DNA of 64,000 nucleotides, taken from Micromonospora sp. PLK6-60. GTDB taxonomy: Bacteria > Actinomycetota > Actinomycetes > Mycobacteriales > Micromonosporaceae. Shown piece after piece: positions 42,329-49,597 of this stretch (its first letter is position 1; each line of letters begins with the position of its first letter). Made by a program: the position numbers and the translations under genes. The notes beneath the pieces are model-generated. The model saw only the letters and a list, made by a program, of their open reading frames with translations. It made no database searches and was not told where the DNA came from. The stretch spans positions 124,001 through 188,000 of the forward strand of contig NZ_JAIOAA010000007.1 of NCBI RefSeq assembly GCF_019890675.1. The letters run 5' to 3'.

Positions 42329-42386
42329 GTGTAAGGAGGGGCCCCTTGTTAACAGACGTCTGTTAACAAGGGGCCCCTCCTTACAC
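42329..42386. terminator. Perfect 58-bp palindrome (GTTAAC/GGGGCCCC family)
   Basis: Bases 42329-42357 and 42358-42386 are exact reverse complements, including GTGTAAGGAGGGGCCCC and TTGTTAACAGAC, with no spacer. It begins 2 bases after the icmA stop on the minus strand, so it is its terminator. It is the best-preserved of the four members. Confidence 0.85.
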
Positions 42387-42387
42387 C

Positions 42388-44076
42388 TCAGAAGCGGGCC
42401 GGCTCGCGGTACACGCCCCACTCGCCGCGCAGGGCGTCGCAGATCTCGCCCAGGGTGGCCTCGGCGCGGACCGCGTCGAGCATCGCCGGGATCATGTTGT
42501 CGCCGGTACGGCTCACCTCGATCATGCGCCGCACGGCGGCCTTCACCGCGGCGTCGTCCCGTCCGGCCTTGCGCTCGGCGAGCACCCGGCGCTGCTCCAC
42601 CTCCACCTCGTGCGAGATGCGCAGGATCTCCAGCTCCTTGGCCACCGTGCCGGTGTGGCAGTTGACCCCGACGATCTTCTTGTCGCCCTTCTCCAGCGCC
42701 TGCTGGTAGACGAAGGCCGACTCGGCGATGTGCCCGGTGAACCAGCCGTCCTCGATGCCGCGCAGGATGCCGGAGGTCATCGGGCCGATCTGGTGCGGGC
42801 CGTCCCCGCCGAGCTGCCTGATCCGGGCGAAGATCTCCTCCGCCTCGGCCTCGATCTTGTCGGTGAGCGCCTCGACGTACCAGGAGCCGCCGAGCGGGTC
42901 GGCCACGTTGACCACCCCGGTCTCCTCCATCAGCACCTGCTGGGTACGCAGGGCGATCTCGGCGGACTCGTCGGTGGGCAGCGCGAGGGTCTCGTCGAGG
43001 GCGTTGGTGTGCAGCGAGTTGGTGCCGCCGAGCACGGCGGCGAGCGCCTCGACCGCGGTGCGGACCACGTTGTTGACCGGCTGCTGGGCGGTCAGCGACA
43101 CCCCGGCGGTCTGGGTGTGGAACTTCAACCAGAGCGCCTTCTCGCTGGTGGCGCCGTACACGTCGCGCAGCCAGCGGGCCCAGATCCGGCGGGCGGCCCG
43201 GAACTTGGCGATCTCCTCGAAGAAGTCGACGTGCGAGTCGAAGAAGAAGCTCAGGCCGGGGGCGAAGACGTTGACGTCCAGGCCGCGCGAGAGCCCCAGC
43301 TCGACGTAGCCGAACCCGTCGGCGAGGGTGTACGCCAGCTCCTGCGCGGCGGTCGAGCCCGCCTCGCGGATGTGGTAACCGGAGACCGAGAGCGGCTTGT
43401 ACTTCGGGATCTCCCGGGCGCAGTACTCCATCAGGTCGCCGATGAGGCGCAGGTGCGGCTCCGGGTCGAAGAGCCACTCCTTCTGCGCGATGTACTCCTT
43501 GAAGATGTCCGTCTGGAGCGTGCCGTCCAGGGTGGACAGCTCCGCGCCCTGCCGCTCGGCGGCGACCAGGTACATGCAGAACACCGGCACCGCCGGGCCG
43601 GAGATGGTCATCGAGGTGGTGACCCCGGCCAGGTCGATGCCGTCGAAGAGCGCCTCCATGTCGGTGGCGGTGTCGATGGCGACGCCGCAGTGGCCGACCT
43701 CGCCGAGCGACTGCGGGTCGTCCGAGTCGCGTCCCATCAGCGTCGGCATGTCGAAGGCCACGGAGAGCCCGCCGCCGCCGGCGCCGAGGATCATCTTGTA
43801 CCGCTCGTTGGTCTGCCGCGCGTTGCCGAAGCCGGCGAACTGCCGGATGGTCCAGGTCCGCCCGCGGTAACCGGTCGGATAGAGACCCCGGGTGTACGGG
43901 AACTCACCCGGCCAGCCGATCCGCTCGAAGCCGGGGTGCGCCACGCCCTCGGGCGGGCCGTACACCGGGTCCACCGGCATGCCGGAGAGCGTGGTGAAGT
44001 CCGCGTCCCGCTTGCGGGCGGCGTCGTAGCGGGCCTGCCAGCGGGCCCGACCGGCGGCGATCTCGTCGGCGTTCAT
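42388..44076 (-). CDS. icmA: Isobutyryl-CoA mutase, large subunit
   Basis: A 562-residue coenzyme-B12-dependent mutase subunit interconverting isobutyryl-CoA and n-butyryl-CoA. The TIM-barrel substrate domain is present without a C-terminal B12 domain, matching IcmA (about 566 residues). The specificity residues are of IcmA type: F80 in '[10 protein letters not shown]' and Q198 in '[10 protein letters not shown]', where methylmalonyl-CoA mutases have Tyr and Arg. ATG is preceded by GGAGGAG. The small B12-binding subunit IcmB is not in this window. It sits near meaB, the thiolase and ccr, linking valine/butyrate catabolism and polyketide precursor supply. Confidence 0.93.
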   Translation of the reverse strand: MNADEIAAGRARWQARYDAARKRDADFTTLSGMPVDPVYGPPEGVAHPGFERIGWPGEFPYTRGLYPTGYRGRTWTIRQFAGFGNARQTNERYKMILGAGGGGLSVAFDMPTLMGRDSDDPQSLGEVGHCGVAIDTATDMEALFDGIDLAGVTTSMTISGPAVPVFCMYLVAAERQGAELSTLDGTLQTDIFKEYIAQKEWLFDPEPHLRLIGDLMEYCAREIPKYKPLSVSGYHIREAGSTAAQELAYTLADGFGYVELGLSRGLDVNVFAPGLSFFFDSHVDFFEEIAKFRAARRIWARWLRDVYGATSEKALWLKFHTQTAGVSLTAQQPVNNVVRTAVEALAAVLGGTNSLHTNALDETLALPTDESAEIALRTQQVLMEETGVVNVADPLGGSWYVEALTDKIEAEAEEIFARIRQLGGDGPHQIGPMTSGILRGIEDGWFTGHIAESAFVYQQALEKGDKKIVGVNCHTGTVAKELEILRISHEVEVEQRRVLAERKAGRDDAAVKAAVRRMIEVSRTGDNMIPAMLDAVRAEATLGEICDALRGEWGVYREPARF

Positions 44077-44173
44077 GCGCGGGGCTCCTCCTCGAGTCCT
44101 CGACTGAAGACCGAGTGTAGAACGCCCGCCTGAACGATCGCTAAGCCAACCGGGTACCCGCCGGTAACCCGAC

Positions 44174-44557
44174 TCAGCTCGACGGCACCGCCGGACCGCC
44201 CAGCGCCACGTCGTCCACCCGGATGTTGATCTCGTCGGCCCGCAGCCCGTACGCCTCGACCGCCGAGGTCACGGCCGCGCGGACCGCCTCGGTCACCTCG
44301 GGCACCGGCCGGCCGCCGTCGATCACGATGGTCAGGTTGACCACCGCCGCGCCGTTCGTCACGTGCGCCGAGCAACCGCGCCGGGCGTCACCCACCTCGT
44401 CCAGCCCGATCCGGTCGAGCACGGCGTTGAAGAACCGGGCCACGTCGCCGCCCAGCTCGGCCACCCCGGGCACCGACTTCGCGGCGGCCACCGCGATCTT
44501 CTCCACCACCTCGTCGGAGATGTGCGTCGTGCCACCCGCGGTGGCGGCGGGCGTCAT
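44174..44557 (-). CDS. Asp23/Gls24-family envelope stress protein
   Basis: About 127 residues from ATG 44557, preceded by AGGAG 6 bases upstream; GTG 44587 is an in-frame alternative with poorer spacing. The Asp23 core reads 'ISDEVVEKIAVAAAKSVPGVAEL', then 'VNLTIVIDGGRPVPEVTEAVRAAV' and 'INIRVDDVAL'. In Gram-positives this family forms abundant cell-envelope-associated complexes; in actinobacteria it is often near Asp23 paralogues and stress genes. Here it stands alone between icmA and meaB, 97 bases from icmA. Confidence 0.88.
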   Translation of the reverse strand: MTPAATAGGTTHISDEVVEKIAVAAAKSVPGVAELGGDVARFFNAVLDRIGLDEVGDARRGCSAHVTNGAAVVNLTIVIDGGRPVPEVTEAVRAAVTSAVEAYGLRADEINIRVDDVALGGPAVPSS

Positions 44558-44671
44558 CGACAGCTCCTGCGTCGCCTCGTGCTCCACGCTCTCCCCCACA
44601 CCCTCGCTCCTACCGACCCCCCGGGAGCGTACAGACCAGACCGCCCACCCACGTCCCCGCCCGACCCCACC

Positions 44672-44745
44672 GTCGATCATGGACTTGAGGCGCCCCGGAT
44701 GCCCGTTGCGCGGCCTTCGTCAGGGGCCACAACTCCATGATCGAC
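44672..44745. repeat. Inverted repeat with GTCGATCATGGA arms
   Basis: Arm GTCGATCATGGACTT (44672-44686) and its near complement (44731-44745) match 14 of 15 with a 44-base spacer. It lies in the gap between the Asp23-like gene and meaB. The word CGATCATGGAGTTGTGGC looks like a dispersed actinomycete intergenic element; this is from memory and not verified. Confidence 0.6.
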
Positions 44746-44806
44746 GCGGCCGGGGCCCGGAGGGGCTGCGCGGCGGGGGCCGAGGGGGTGGGGCGGGGCC
44801 GGGGGG

Positions 44807-45811
44807 CTAGGAGGCGAGTTGGGCCAGCAGTTCGTCGGCCGCCGCGTACGGGTCGATCGCGCCCTCGGCCACCTTGGCCGCGAGCGTCGGCAACTGCGTA
44901 CCGTCGCGCAGCGAGCCGATCCGGTCGCGCAGCGTGCCCAGCGCGATCGCCTCGACCTCGGCGGCGGCCCGCGCCTCCCGGCGACGGCGCAGCTCGTCGT
45001 GGCGCTCCAGCCACTCGCGGTGCTTGTCGATGGCCGCCGCGATGTCGTCGATCCCCTCGCCACGGGCGGCGACCGCGCGGACCACCTGGGGCCGCCACTC
45101 GCCCGGGCCGCGCTCGCCGAGGGCGATCATGCCCTGGATGTCGCGGACCGTGGCGTCGGCGCCGTCCCGGTCGGCCTTGTTGACCACGAAGACGTCGGCG
45201 ATCTCCAGGATGCCGGCCTTGACCGCCTGGATCGCGTCGCCCATCCCCGGGGCGAGCAGCACCAGGGTGGTGTCGGCCAGCGAGGCCACCTCCACCTCGG
45301 CCTGCCCGACGCCGACGGTCTCCACCAGCACCACGTCGCAGCCGGCGCCCTCCAGCACCCGGACCGCCTGCGGGGTGGCGGCGGAGAGCCCGCCGAGGTG
45401 GCCCCGGCTGGACATCGACCGGATGTAGACGCCCGGGTCGGTGGCGTGGTCCTGCATCCGCACCCGGTCCCCGAGGATCGCCCCGCCGGTGAACGGGCTG
45501 GACGGGTCGACGGCGAGCACCCCGACCCGGTGCCCGCGCGCCCGCAGCGCCCGGACCAGCTCGTTGGTGGTGGTCGACTTGCCCACCCCGGGCGACCCGG
45601 TCAGGCCGACCACCTGGGCCTGCCCGGCGTACGGCGCGAGGGCCGCCGCGACCTGCGGCAGCACCTCGTCACCGGACTCCACAAGCGTGATCAGCCGGGC
45701 CACCGCGCGGGGGTCACCCGCGCGGGCCCGCTCGACCAGCAGGGGTACGTCCCGGCTGCGGCGCACCGGACCGGTGGCCGCGGCCGGGGCGTTCTCGACG
45801 GTCTCGCTCAC
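44807..45811 (-). CDS. meaB: Methylmalonyl-CoA mutase-associated GTPase
   Basis: A 334-residue G3E-type GTPase (MeaB/ArgK) that protects and reloads coenzyme-B12 mutases; here the partners would be IcmA/IcmB, methylmalonyl-CoA mutase or the ethylmalonyl-CoA mutase at 62964. The P-loop is 'GLTGSPGVGKSTTTNELV', and 'VLAVDPSSPFTGGAILGDRVRM', 'VDVVLVETVGVGQAEV'-like 'VVLVETVGVGQ' and the base motif NKAD are present. GTG start (GTGAGCGAG) lies in the third copy of a 41-bp tandem repeat and overlaps a 14-codon mini-ORF by GTGA, so translation is probably coupled to the thiolase gene upstream. Confidence 0.95.
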   Translation of the reverse strand: MSETVENAPAAATGPVRRSRDVPLLVERARAGDPRAVARLITLVESGDEVLPQVAAALAPYAGQAQVVGLTGSPGVGKSTTTNELVRALRARGHRVGVLAVDPSSPFTGGAILGDRVRMQDHATDPGVYIRSMSSRGHLGGLSAATPQAVRVLEGAGCDVVLVETVGVGQAEVEVASLADTTLVLLAPGMGDAIQAVKAGILEIADVFVVNKADRDGADATVRDIQGMIALGERGPGEWRPQVVRAVAARGEGIDDIAAAIDKHREWLERHDELRRRREARAAAEVEAIALGTLRDRIGSLRDGTQLPTLAAKVAEGAIDPYAAADELLAQLAS

Positions 45812-45852
45812 TTGTCATGTCCCCTGTTCGGCTCGCGGACCCGCTCGCTCAC
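45808..45852 (-). CDS. Putative 14-codon mini-ORF 2
   Basis: GTG 45852 is preceded by AGGAGG at a good distance. The frame encodes VSERVRE followed by PNRGHDK and stops at TGA 45810-45808, overlapping the meaB GTG (45811) as GTGA. It may feed ribosomes into meaB or act as a decoy start. Confidence 0.35.
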   Translation of the reverse strand: MSERVREPNRGHDK

Positions 45853-45893
45853 TGGTGATGCCTCCTGCTCGGCTCGCGGGCCTGCTCGCTCAC
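45849..45893 (-). CDS. Putative 14-codon mini-ORF 1
   Basis: GTG 45893 overlaps the thiolase stop codon (GTGA). The frame encodes VSEQARE followed by PSRRHHQ and stops at TGA 45851-45849, which overlaps the next GTG at 45852. No own ribosome site; any translation would be by termination-reinitiation. Existence as a peptide is unproven. Confidence 0.3.
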   Translation of the reverse strand: MSEQAREPSRRHHQ

Positions 45894-47089
45894 TGCTGGG
45901 CGTCGGCGCCCGCCGGCACGTGGATGATCAGGGCGTCGCCCTGGCCACCGCCGCCGCAGAGCGCGGCCGCGCCGGTGCCGCCACCGCGCCGCTTGAGCTC
46001 CAGGGCCAGGGTGAGCACCAGCCGGGCACCGGACATGCCGATCGGGTGGCCGAGCGCGATCGCGCCGCCGTTGACGTTGATCTTGTCGAGGTCGACCCCC
46101 AGGTCGCGCGCCGACTGGATGCCCACCTGCGCGAACGCCTCGTTGATCTCGATCAGGTCGAGATCGGAGACGCTCAGCCCGCCCTTCTTCAGGGCGTGGT
46201 TGATGGCGTTGGACGGCTGCGAGTGCAGGGAGTTGTCCGGGCCGGCGACGTTGCCGTGCGCGCCGACCTCGGCCAGCCAGGTCAGCCCCAGCTCCTTGGC
46301 CTTGGCCTTGCTCATCACCACGACCGCGGCGGCGCCGTCGGAGATCGGCGAGGAGCTGCCCGCGGTGATCGTCCCGTCCTTGGTGAAGGCCGGGCGCAGC
46401 TTGGCCAGCGACTCGGTGGTGGTGTCCGGGCGGATGCCCTCGTCCTCGCTGATCACCAGCGGGTCGCCCTTGCGCTGCGGGATGATCACCGGGGTGATCT
46501 CGTCGGCGAAGTGGCCGTTCTTCTGGGCGGCGGCGGCGCGCTGGTGGCTGGCGGCGGCGAAGGCGTCCTGCTCCTCGCGGCTGATGCCGTGCTTCGCCCC
46601 GAGCCGCTCGGTGGACTCGCCCATCGAGCAGCAGTCCCAGGCGTCGGTGAGACCGTCCAGGGCCATGTGGTCCTTGATCGTCACGTCGCCGTACTTGTAG
46701 CCGGAGCGCTGCCCGAGCAGCAGGTGCGGGGCGTTGGTCATCGACTCCATGCCGCCGGCCACCACGATGTCGAACTCGCCGGCCCGGATGAGCTGGTCGG
46801 CCAGCGCGATCGCGTCCAGGCCGGAGAGGCAGACCTTGTTGATGGTCAGCGCCGGGGTGGACATCGGGATGCCCGCCTCGACCGCCGCCTGGCGGGCCGG
46901 GATCTGACCGGCGCCGGCCTGGAGCACCTGACCCATGATCACGTACTGCACCTGGTCGGGGTTCACGCCGGCGCGCTCCAGCGCCGCCTTGATCGCGATG
47001 CCACCCAGCTTGGTCGCGGGAAGGTCCTTGAGGTTGCCCAGCAGCCGCCCCATCGGGGTACGCGCGCCGCTGACGATCACCGAAGCCAT
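45890..47089 (-). CDS. atoB: Acetyl-CoA C-acetyltransferase (acetoacetyl-CoA thiolase)
   Basis: A 399-residue biosynthetic-type thiolase condensing two acetyl-CoA to acetoacetyl-CoA, the entry step of the ethylmalonyl-CoA pathway and of PHB-type chemistry. Catalytic Cys in '[11 protein letters not shown]' (near residue 90), His in '[16 protein letters not shown]' and second Cys in '[15 protein letters not shown]'. It starts at ATG with CGGAGGCAG-type ribosome site. Divergent from the epimerase gene across 62 bp. Downstream it runs into the 41-bp repeats and meaB, so atoB-meaB form an operon. Confidence 0.95.
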   Translation of the reverse strand: MASVIVSGARTPMGRLLGNLKDLPATKLGGIAIKAALERAGVNPDQVQYVIMGQVLQAGAGQIPARQAAVEAGIPMSTPALTINKVCLSGLDAIALADQLIRAGEFDIVVAGGMESMTNAPHLLLGQRSGYKYGDVTIKDHMALDGLTDAWDCCSMGESTERLGAKHGISREEQDAFAAASHQRAAAAQKNGHFADEITPVIIPQRKGDPLVISEDEGIRPDTTTESLAKLRPAFTKDGTITAGSSSPISDGAAAVVVMSKAKAKELGLTWLAEVGAHGNVAGPDNSLHSQPSNAINHALKKGGLSVSDLDLIEINEAFAQVGIQSARDLGVDLDKINVNGGAIALGHPIGMSGARLVLTLALELKRRGGGTGAAALCGGGGQGDALIIHVPAGADAQQ

Positions 47090-47151
47090 GCCTGCCTCCG
47101 AGGGGGGTGCCGACCTGTACGCCTTAACGATTGTTCGGTCAGACTAGCGCC

Positions 47152-47616
47152 ATGGCTGAGAACTCCCCCGTCGAGCCCGCTGCCGACTATGTCACAGACA
47201 TCGGCCTGCGCCGCATCGACCACGTCGGGGTCGCGGTGGCCGACCTGGACGCCGCGATCGACTTCTACCAGCGGACCTTCGGCATGCGCTGCGTGCACGT
47301 CGAGACCAACACCGAGCAGGGCGTACGCGAGGCGATGCTGGCCGTCGGGCCGACCACCGAGGGCGGCTGCGTGCAGCTGCTCGCCCCGCTGACCCCGGAG
47401 TCGACGATCGCGAAGTTCCTCGACCGCAACGGGCCGGGGGTGCAGCAGGTGGCGTACACGGTGGCGGACATCGACGCGGCCTGCGCGGCGCTGCGCGAGC
47501 GCGGGGTCCGGCTGCTCTACGAGCAGCCGAGGCGCGGCACGGCCGACTCCCGGATCAACTTCGTGCACCCGAAGGACGCCGGCGGCGTGCTGATCGAACT
47601 GGTCCAGCCCGCCTGA
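47152..47616 (+). CDS. mce: Methylmalonyl-CoA epimerase
   Basis: About 154 residues from ATG 47152; an upstream in-frame ATG (47131) lies in the promoter region. A VOC-superfamily fold with two beta-alpha-beta-beta-beta modules: 'IDHVGVAVADLDAAIDFYQRTFGM' (metal His), 'GVQQVAYTVADIDAACAALRERGVRLL' (in part) and 'FVHPKDAGGVLIELVQPA' (metal His and Glu). Interconverts (2R)- and (2S)-methylmalonyl-CoA. No ribosome site, so it may be leaderless. Divergent from the thiolase; the neighbourhood of epimerase, thiolase, meaB and Scy-type genes is also seen in Streptomyces. Confidence 0.95.
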   Translation: MAENSPVEPAADYVTDIGLRRIDHVGVAVADLDAAIDFYQRTFGMRCVHVETNTEQGVREAMLAVGPTTEGGCVQLLAPLTPESTIAKFLDRNGPGVQQVAYTVADIDAACAALRERGVRLLYEQPRRGTADSRINFVHPKDAGGVLIELVQPA

Positions 47617-47620
47617 GGTG

Positions 47621-47671
47621 TAAGGAAGGGGCCCCGCTTAACACCCGTCTGTTAAGCGGGGCCCCCTCCTA
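47621..47671. terminator. GTTAAC-type palindrome, variant arm sequence
   Basis: TAAGGAAGGGGCCCCGCTTAACA (47621-47643) pairs with TGTTAAGCGGGGCCCC... (47650-47671), with two mismatches at the base. The CGCTTAAC/GTTAAGCG version differs from the CTGTTAACA version of the other copies on both arms, so pairing is conserved. Terminator of the epimerase gene. Confidence 0.75.
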
Positions 47672-47711
47672 ACCCGCGGGAGGGCGTGCCTAACCCGCGG
47701 GGAGGGCGTGC
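47670..47711. repeat. Two 21-bp direct repeats
   Basis: TAACCCGCGGGAGGGCGTGCC (47670-47690) and TAACCCGCGGGGAGGGCGTGC (47691-47711) are tandem near-copies between the palindrome and the ccr promoter region. Confidence 0.7.
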
Positions 47712-47934
47712 GGCGATGCGCGCTTGGGCGCTCCCACGGACAGCTCCACGCATCGGCCGATGCAGTTTTTCACAGAGGACTTCCGACCCTAGCTACCGTT
47801 CAGTAACGTCCGGCCCCACAGGAGCGCGACCGGTGCCGGATATGTCGTCCGCCGACATGGCGATCGGTCGTACCGGTGCCGACGATGGCAGCACCCCCGC
47901 CCCGGTGAGCGGGTGCGACGAACGGGAGGTCACC
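47712..47934. promoter_or_regulatory. Upstream region of ccr
   Basis: A 223-bp stretch before the ccr start. It contains CGTT-CAGT-AACG at 47797-47808, a 12-bp dyad that could be a TetR-type operator, and an in-frame but unsupported upstream extension of the ccr frame. No other gene is visible. Confidence 0.35.
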
Positions 47935-49290
47935 GTGCAGGACATCCGTGAAGCGATCATGGCGGCGGAGGGCTCGGCCCGGCCCGAGCGGGAACTCGCC
48001 GGCCTGGCCGGCCTGTCGGTGCCGGAGAGCTACCGGGGCGTGGTGGTCCGCGCCGAGGACACCCGGATGTTCGACGGGATGGCCACCCGGGACAAGGACC
48101 CGCGCAAGGCGCTGCACGTCCAGGAGGTGCCCACCCCCGAGCTGGGCCCGGGCGAGGCGCTGGTGGCCGTGATGGCCAGCGCGATCAACTACAACACGGT
48201 GTGGACCAGCATCTTCGAGCCGCTGCCCACCTTCAAGTTCCTCCAGCGCTACGGCCGGCTCTCCGAGCTGACCCGCCGGCACGACCTGCCGTACCACGTG
48301 GTCGGGTCGGACGCGGCCGGCGTGGTGCTGCGGACCGGGCCCGGGGTGACCCGGTGGCAGGCCGGCGACGAGGTCGTCGCGCACTGCCTGTCGGTCGAGC
48401 TGGAGGACGCGGCCGGCCACGACGACACCATGCTCGACCCGCAGCAGCGGATCTGGGGCTTCGAGACCAACTTCGGCGGCCTGGCCGAGCTGTGCGTGGT
48501 CAAGGCCAACCAGCTGATGCCCAAGCCGCGCCACCTGAGCTGGGAGGAGGCGGCCAGCCCCGGGCTGGTCAACTCGACCGCGTACCGGCAGTTGGTGTCG
48601 CACCACGGGGCCAACATGAAGCAGGGCGACGTGGTGCTGATCTGGGGCGCCTCCGGCGGCCTGGGCGGCTACGCCACCCAGATGGCGCTCAACGGCGGGG
48701 CGATCCCGGTCTGCGTGGTCTCCTCGCCGGAGAAGGCCGAGCTGTGCCGAAAGATGGGCGCCGAGCTGGTCATCGACCGGGCCGCGGAGGGCTTCCGGTT
48801 CTGGAAGGACGACGAGACGCAGGACCAGGACGAGTGGCGGCGGTTCGGCGAGCGGATCCGCGAGCTGACCGGTGGCGAGGACCCGGACATCGTCTTCGAG
48901 CACCCGGGCCGGGAGACCTTCGGCGCCAGCGTCTACGTCGCCAAGCGGGGCGGCACCATCGTCACCTGCGCCTCCACCAGCGGCTTCCAGCACCAGTACG
49001 ACAACCGTTACCTCTGGATGCACCTGAAGCGGATCGTCGGCAGCCACTTCGCCAACTACCACGAGGCGTGGCAGGCCAACCGGCTGGTCGCGCTCGGCCA
49101 GATCCACCCCACCGTCTCCCGCACCTACCCGCTGGAGCAGACCGGCCAGGCCGCGTACGAGGTGCACCGCAACGCGCACCAGGGCAAGGTCGGGGTGCGC
49201 TGCCTGGCTCCGGCGGACGGTCTGGGCGTCCGGGACCCCGAGCTGCGGGCCCGGCACGAGACCGCGATCAACCGGTTCCGGGGCCACTGA
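47935..49290 (+). CDS. ccr: Crotonyl-CoA carboxylase/reductase
   Basis: About 451 residues from GTG 47935 (CGGGAGGTCACC upstream; the frame is open 83 codons further but without a start signal). An MDR-family enzyme that reductively carboxylates crotonyl-CoA to ethylmalonyl-CoA with NADPH. Family motifs: 'SAINYNTVWTSIFEPLPTF', 'DAAGVVLRTGPGV', 'IWGFETNFGGLAELCVVKANQ' (the Phe-Glu of the CO2-binding site), 'LIWGASGGLGGYATQMA' (dinucleotide site) and 'HLKRIVGSHFANYHEA'. It supplies ethylmalonyl-CoA for assimilation or polyketide extension. A Rho-independent terminator follows. Confidence 0.96.
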   Translation: MQDIREAIMAAEGSARPERELAGLAGLSVPESYRGVVVRAEDTRMFDGMATRDKDPRKALHVQEVPTPELGPGEALVAVMASAINYNTVWTSIFEPLPTFKFLQRYGRLSELTRRHDLPYHVVGSDAAGVVLRTGPGVTRWQAGDEVVAHCLSVELEDAAGHDDTMLDPQQRIWGFETNFGGLAELCVVKANQLMPKPRHLSWEEAASPGLVNSTAYRQLVSHHGANMKQGDVVLIWGASGGLGGYATQMALNGGAIPVCVVSSPEKAELCRKMGAELVIDRAAEGFRFWKDDETQDQDEWRRFGERIRELTGGEDPDIVFEHPGRETFGASVYVAKRGGTIVTCASTSGFQHQYDNRYLWMHLKRIVGSHFANYHEAWQANRLVALGQIHPTVSRTYPLEQTGQAAYEVHRNAHQGKVGVRCLAPADGLGVRDPELRARHETAINRFRGH

Positions 49291-49597
49291 CCGGGCGGTC
49301 GCCGGTGGCCGCCCCGACGGACGATGCCGGGCCGTCCATTGCGGTGAGCGGTCTTTGCCTTTCGGCAACCGTCCGTACGCCATTCCCGCGATAGCGGTAC
49401 GCCTCGACAAAGGGCCGTGGGCACCTGCCCGCGGCCCTTTTCCTGTTCACCGCCGGTGCCGTCCGGCGCGCCCGGGAGCTGCCAAGATCGGCGTTTGGTC
49501 CGGTGTCCCGACGCGGGCGAAGTTGACCATGTAAAGAGGACGGGAAAGCGCCCACCGCTCTTGCGAAGGCCCCTGGGGCGTCTGCCAGTATGTCCCA
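49291..49597. other. 307-bp gap with ccr terminator and promoter of the coiled-coil gene
   Basis: Contains the terminator at 49409-49444, then about 150 bases before the next ATG. The sequence just before that ATG (TCTTGCGAAGGCCCCTGGGG...) has no clear ribosome site. No gene seen. Confidence 0.5.
49409..49444 (+). terminator. Rho-independent terminator of ccr
   Basis: AAAGGGCCGTGGGCA (49409-49423) pairs with 49426-49440 (one G-U pair) around a tiny loop and is followed by TTTTCCT. One of the few classical terminators in the window. Confidence 0.88.

Larger units (their letters stand above)
45804..45894 (-). repeat. 41-bp tandem triplication spanning thiolase stop to meaB start
   Basis: TCGCTCACT occurs at 45804, 45845 and 45886, exactly 41 bases apart, with well-conserved sequence in between (two full units plus the ends). 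On the minus strand each copy reads GTGAGCGAG. The period of 41 (not 42) shifts the frame by one, so every stop TGA overlaps the next GTG. Confidence 0.9.

Noticed and set aside
42388..44076. Reading this gene as the methylmalonyl-CoA mutase large subunit
   Set aside because: F80 and Q198 replace the Tyr and Arg of methylmalonyl-CoA mutase, and the C-terminal B12 domain is missing.
44588..44806. Small frames in the gap between the Asp23-like gene and meaB
   Set aside because: Compositionally like shadows, no ribosome site. The inverted repeat at 44672-44745 explains most of the structure.
47725..47736. TGGGCGCTCCCA upstream of ccr resembles a CebR box
   Set aside because: It lacks two bases of the 14-bp operator and is not upstream of any cellulose-related gene.
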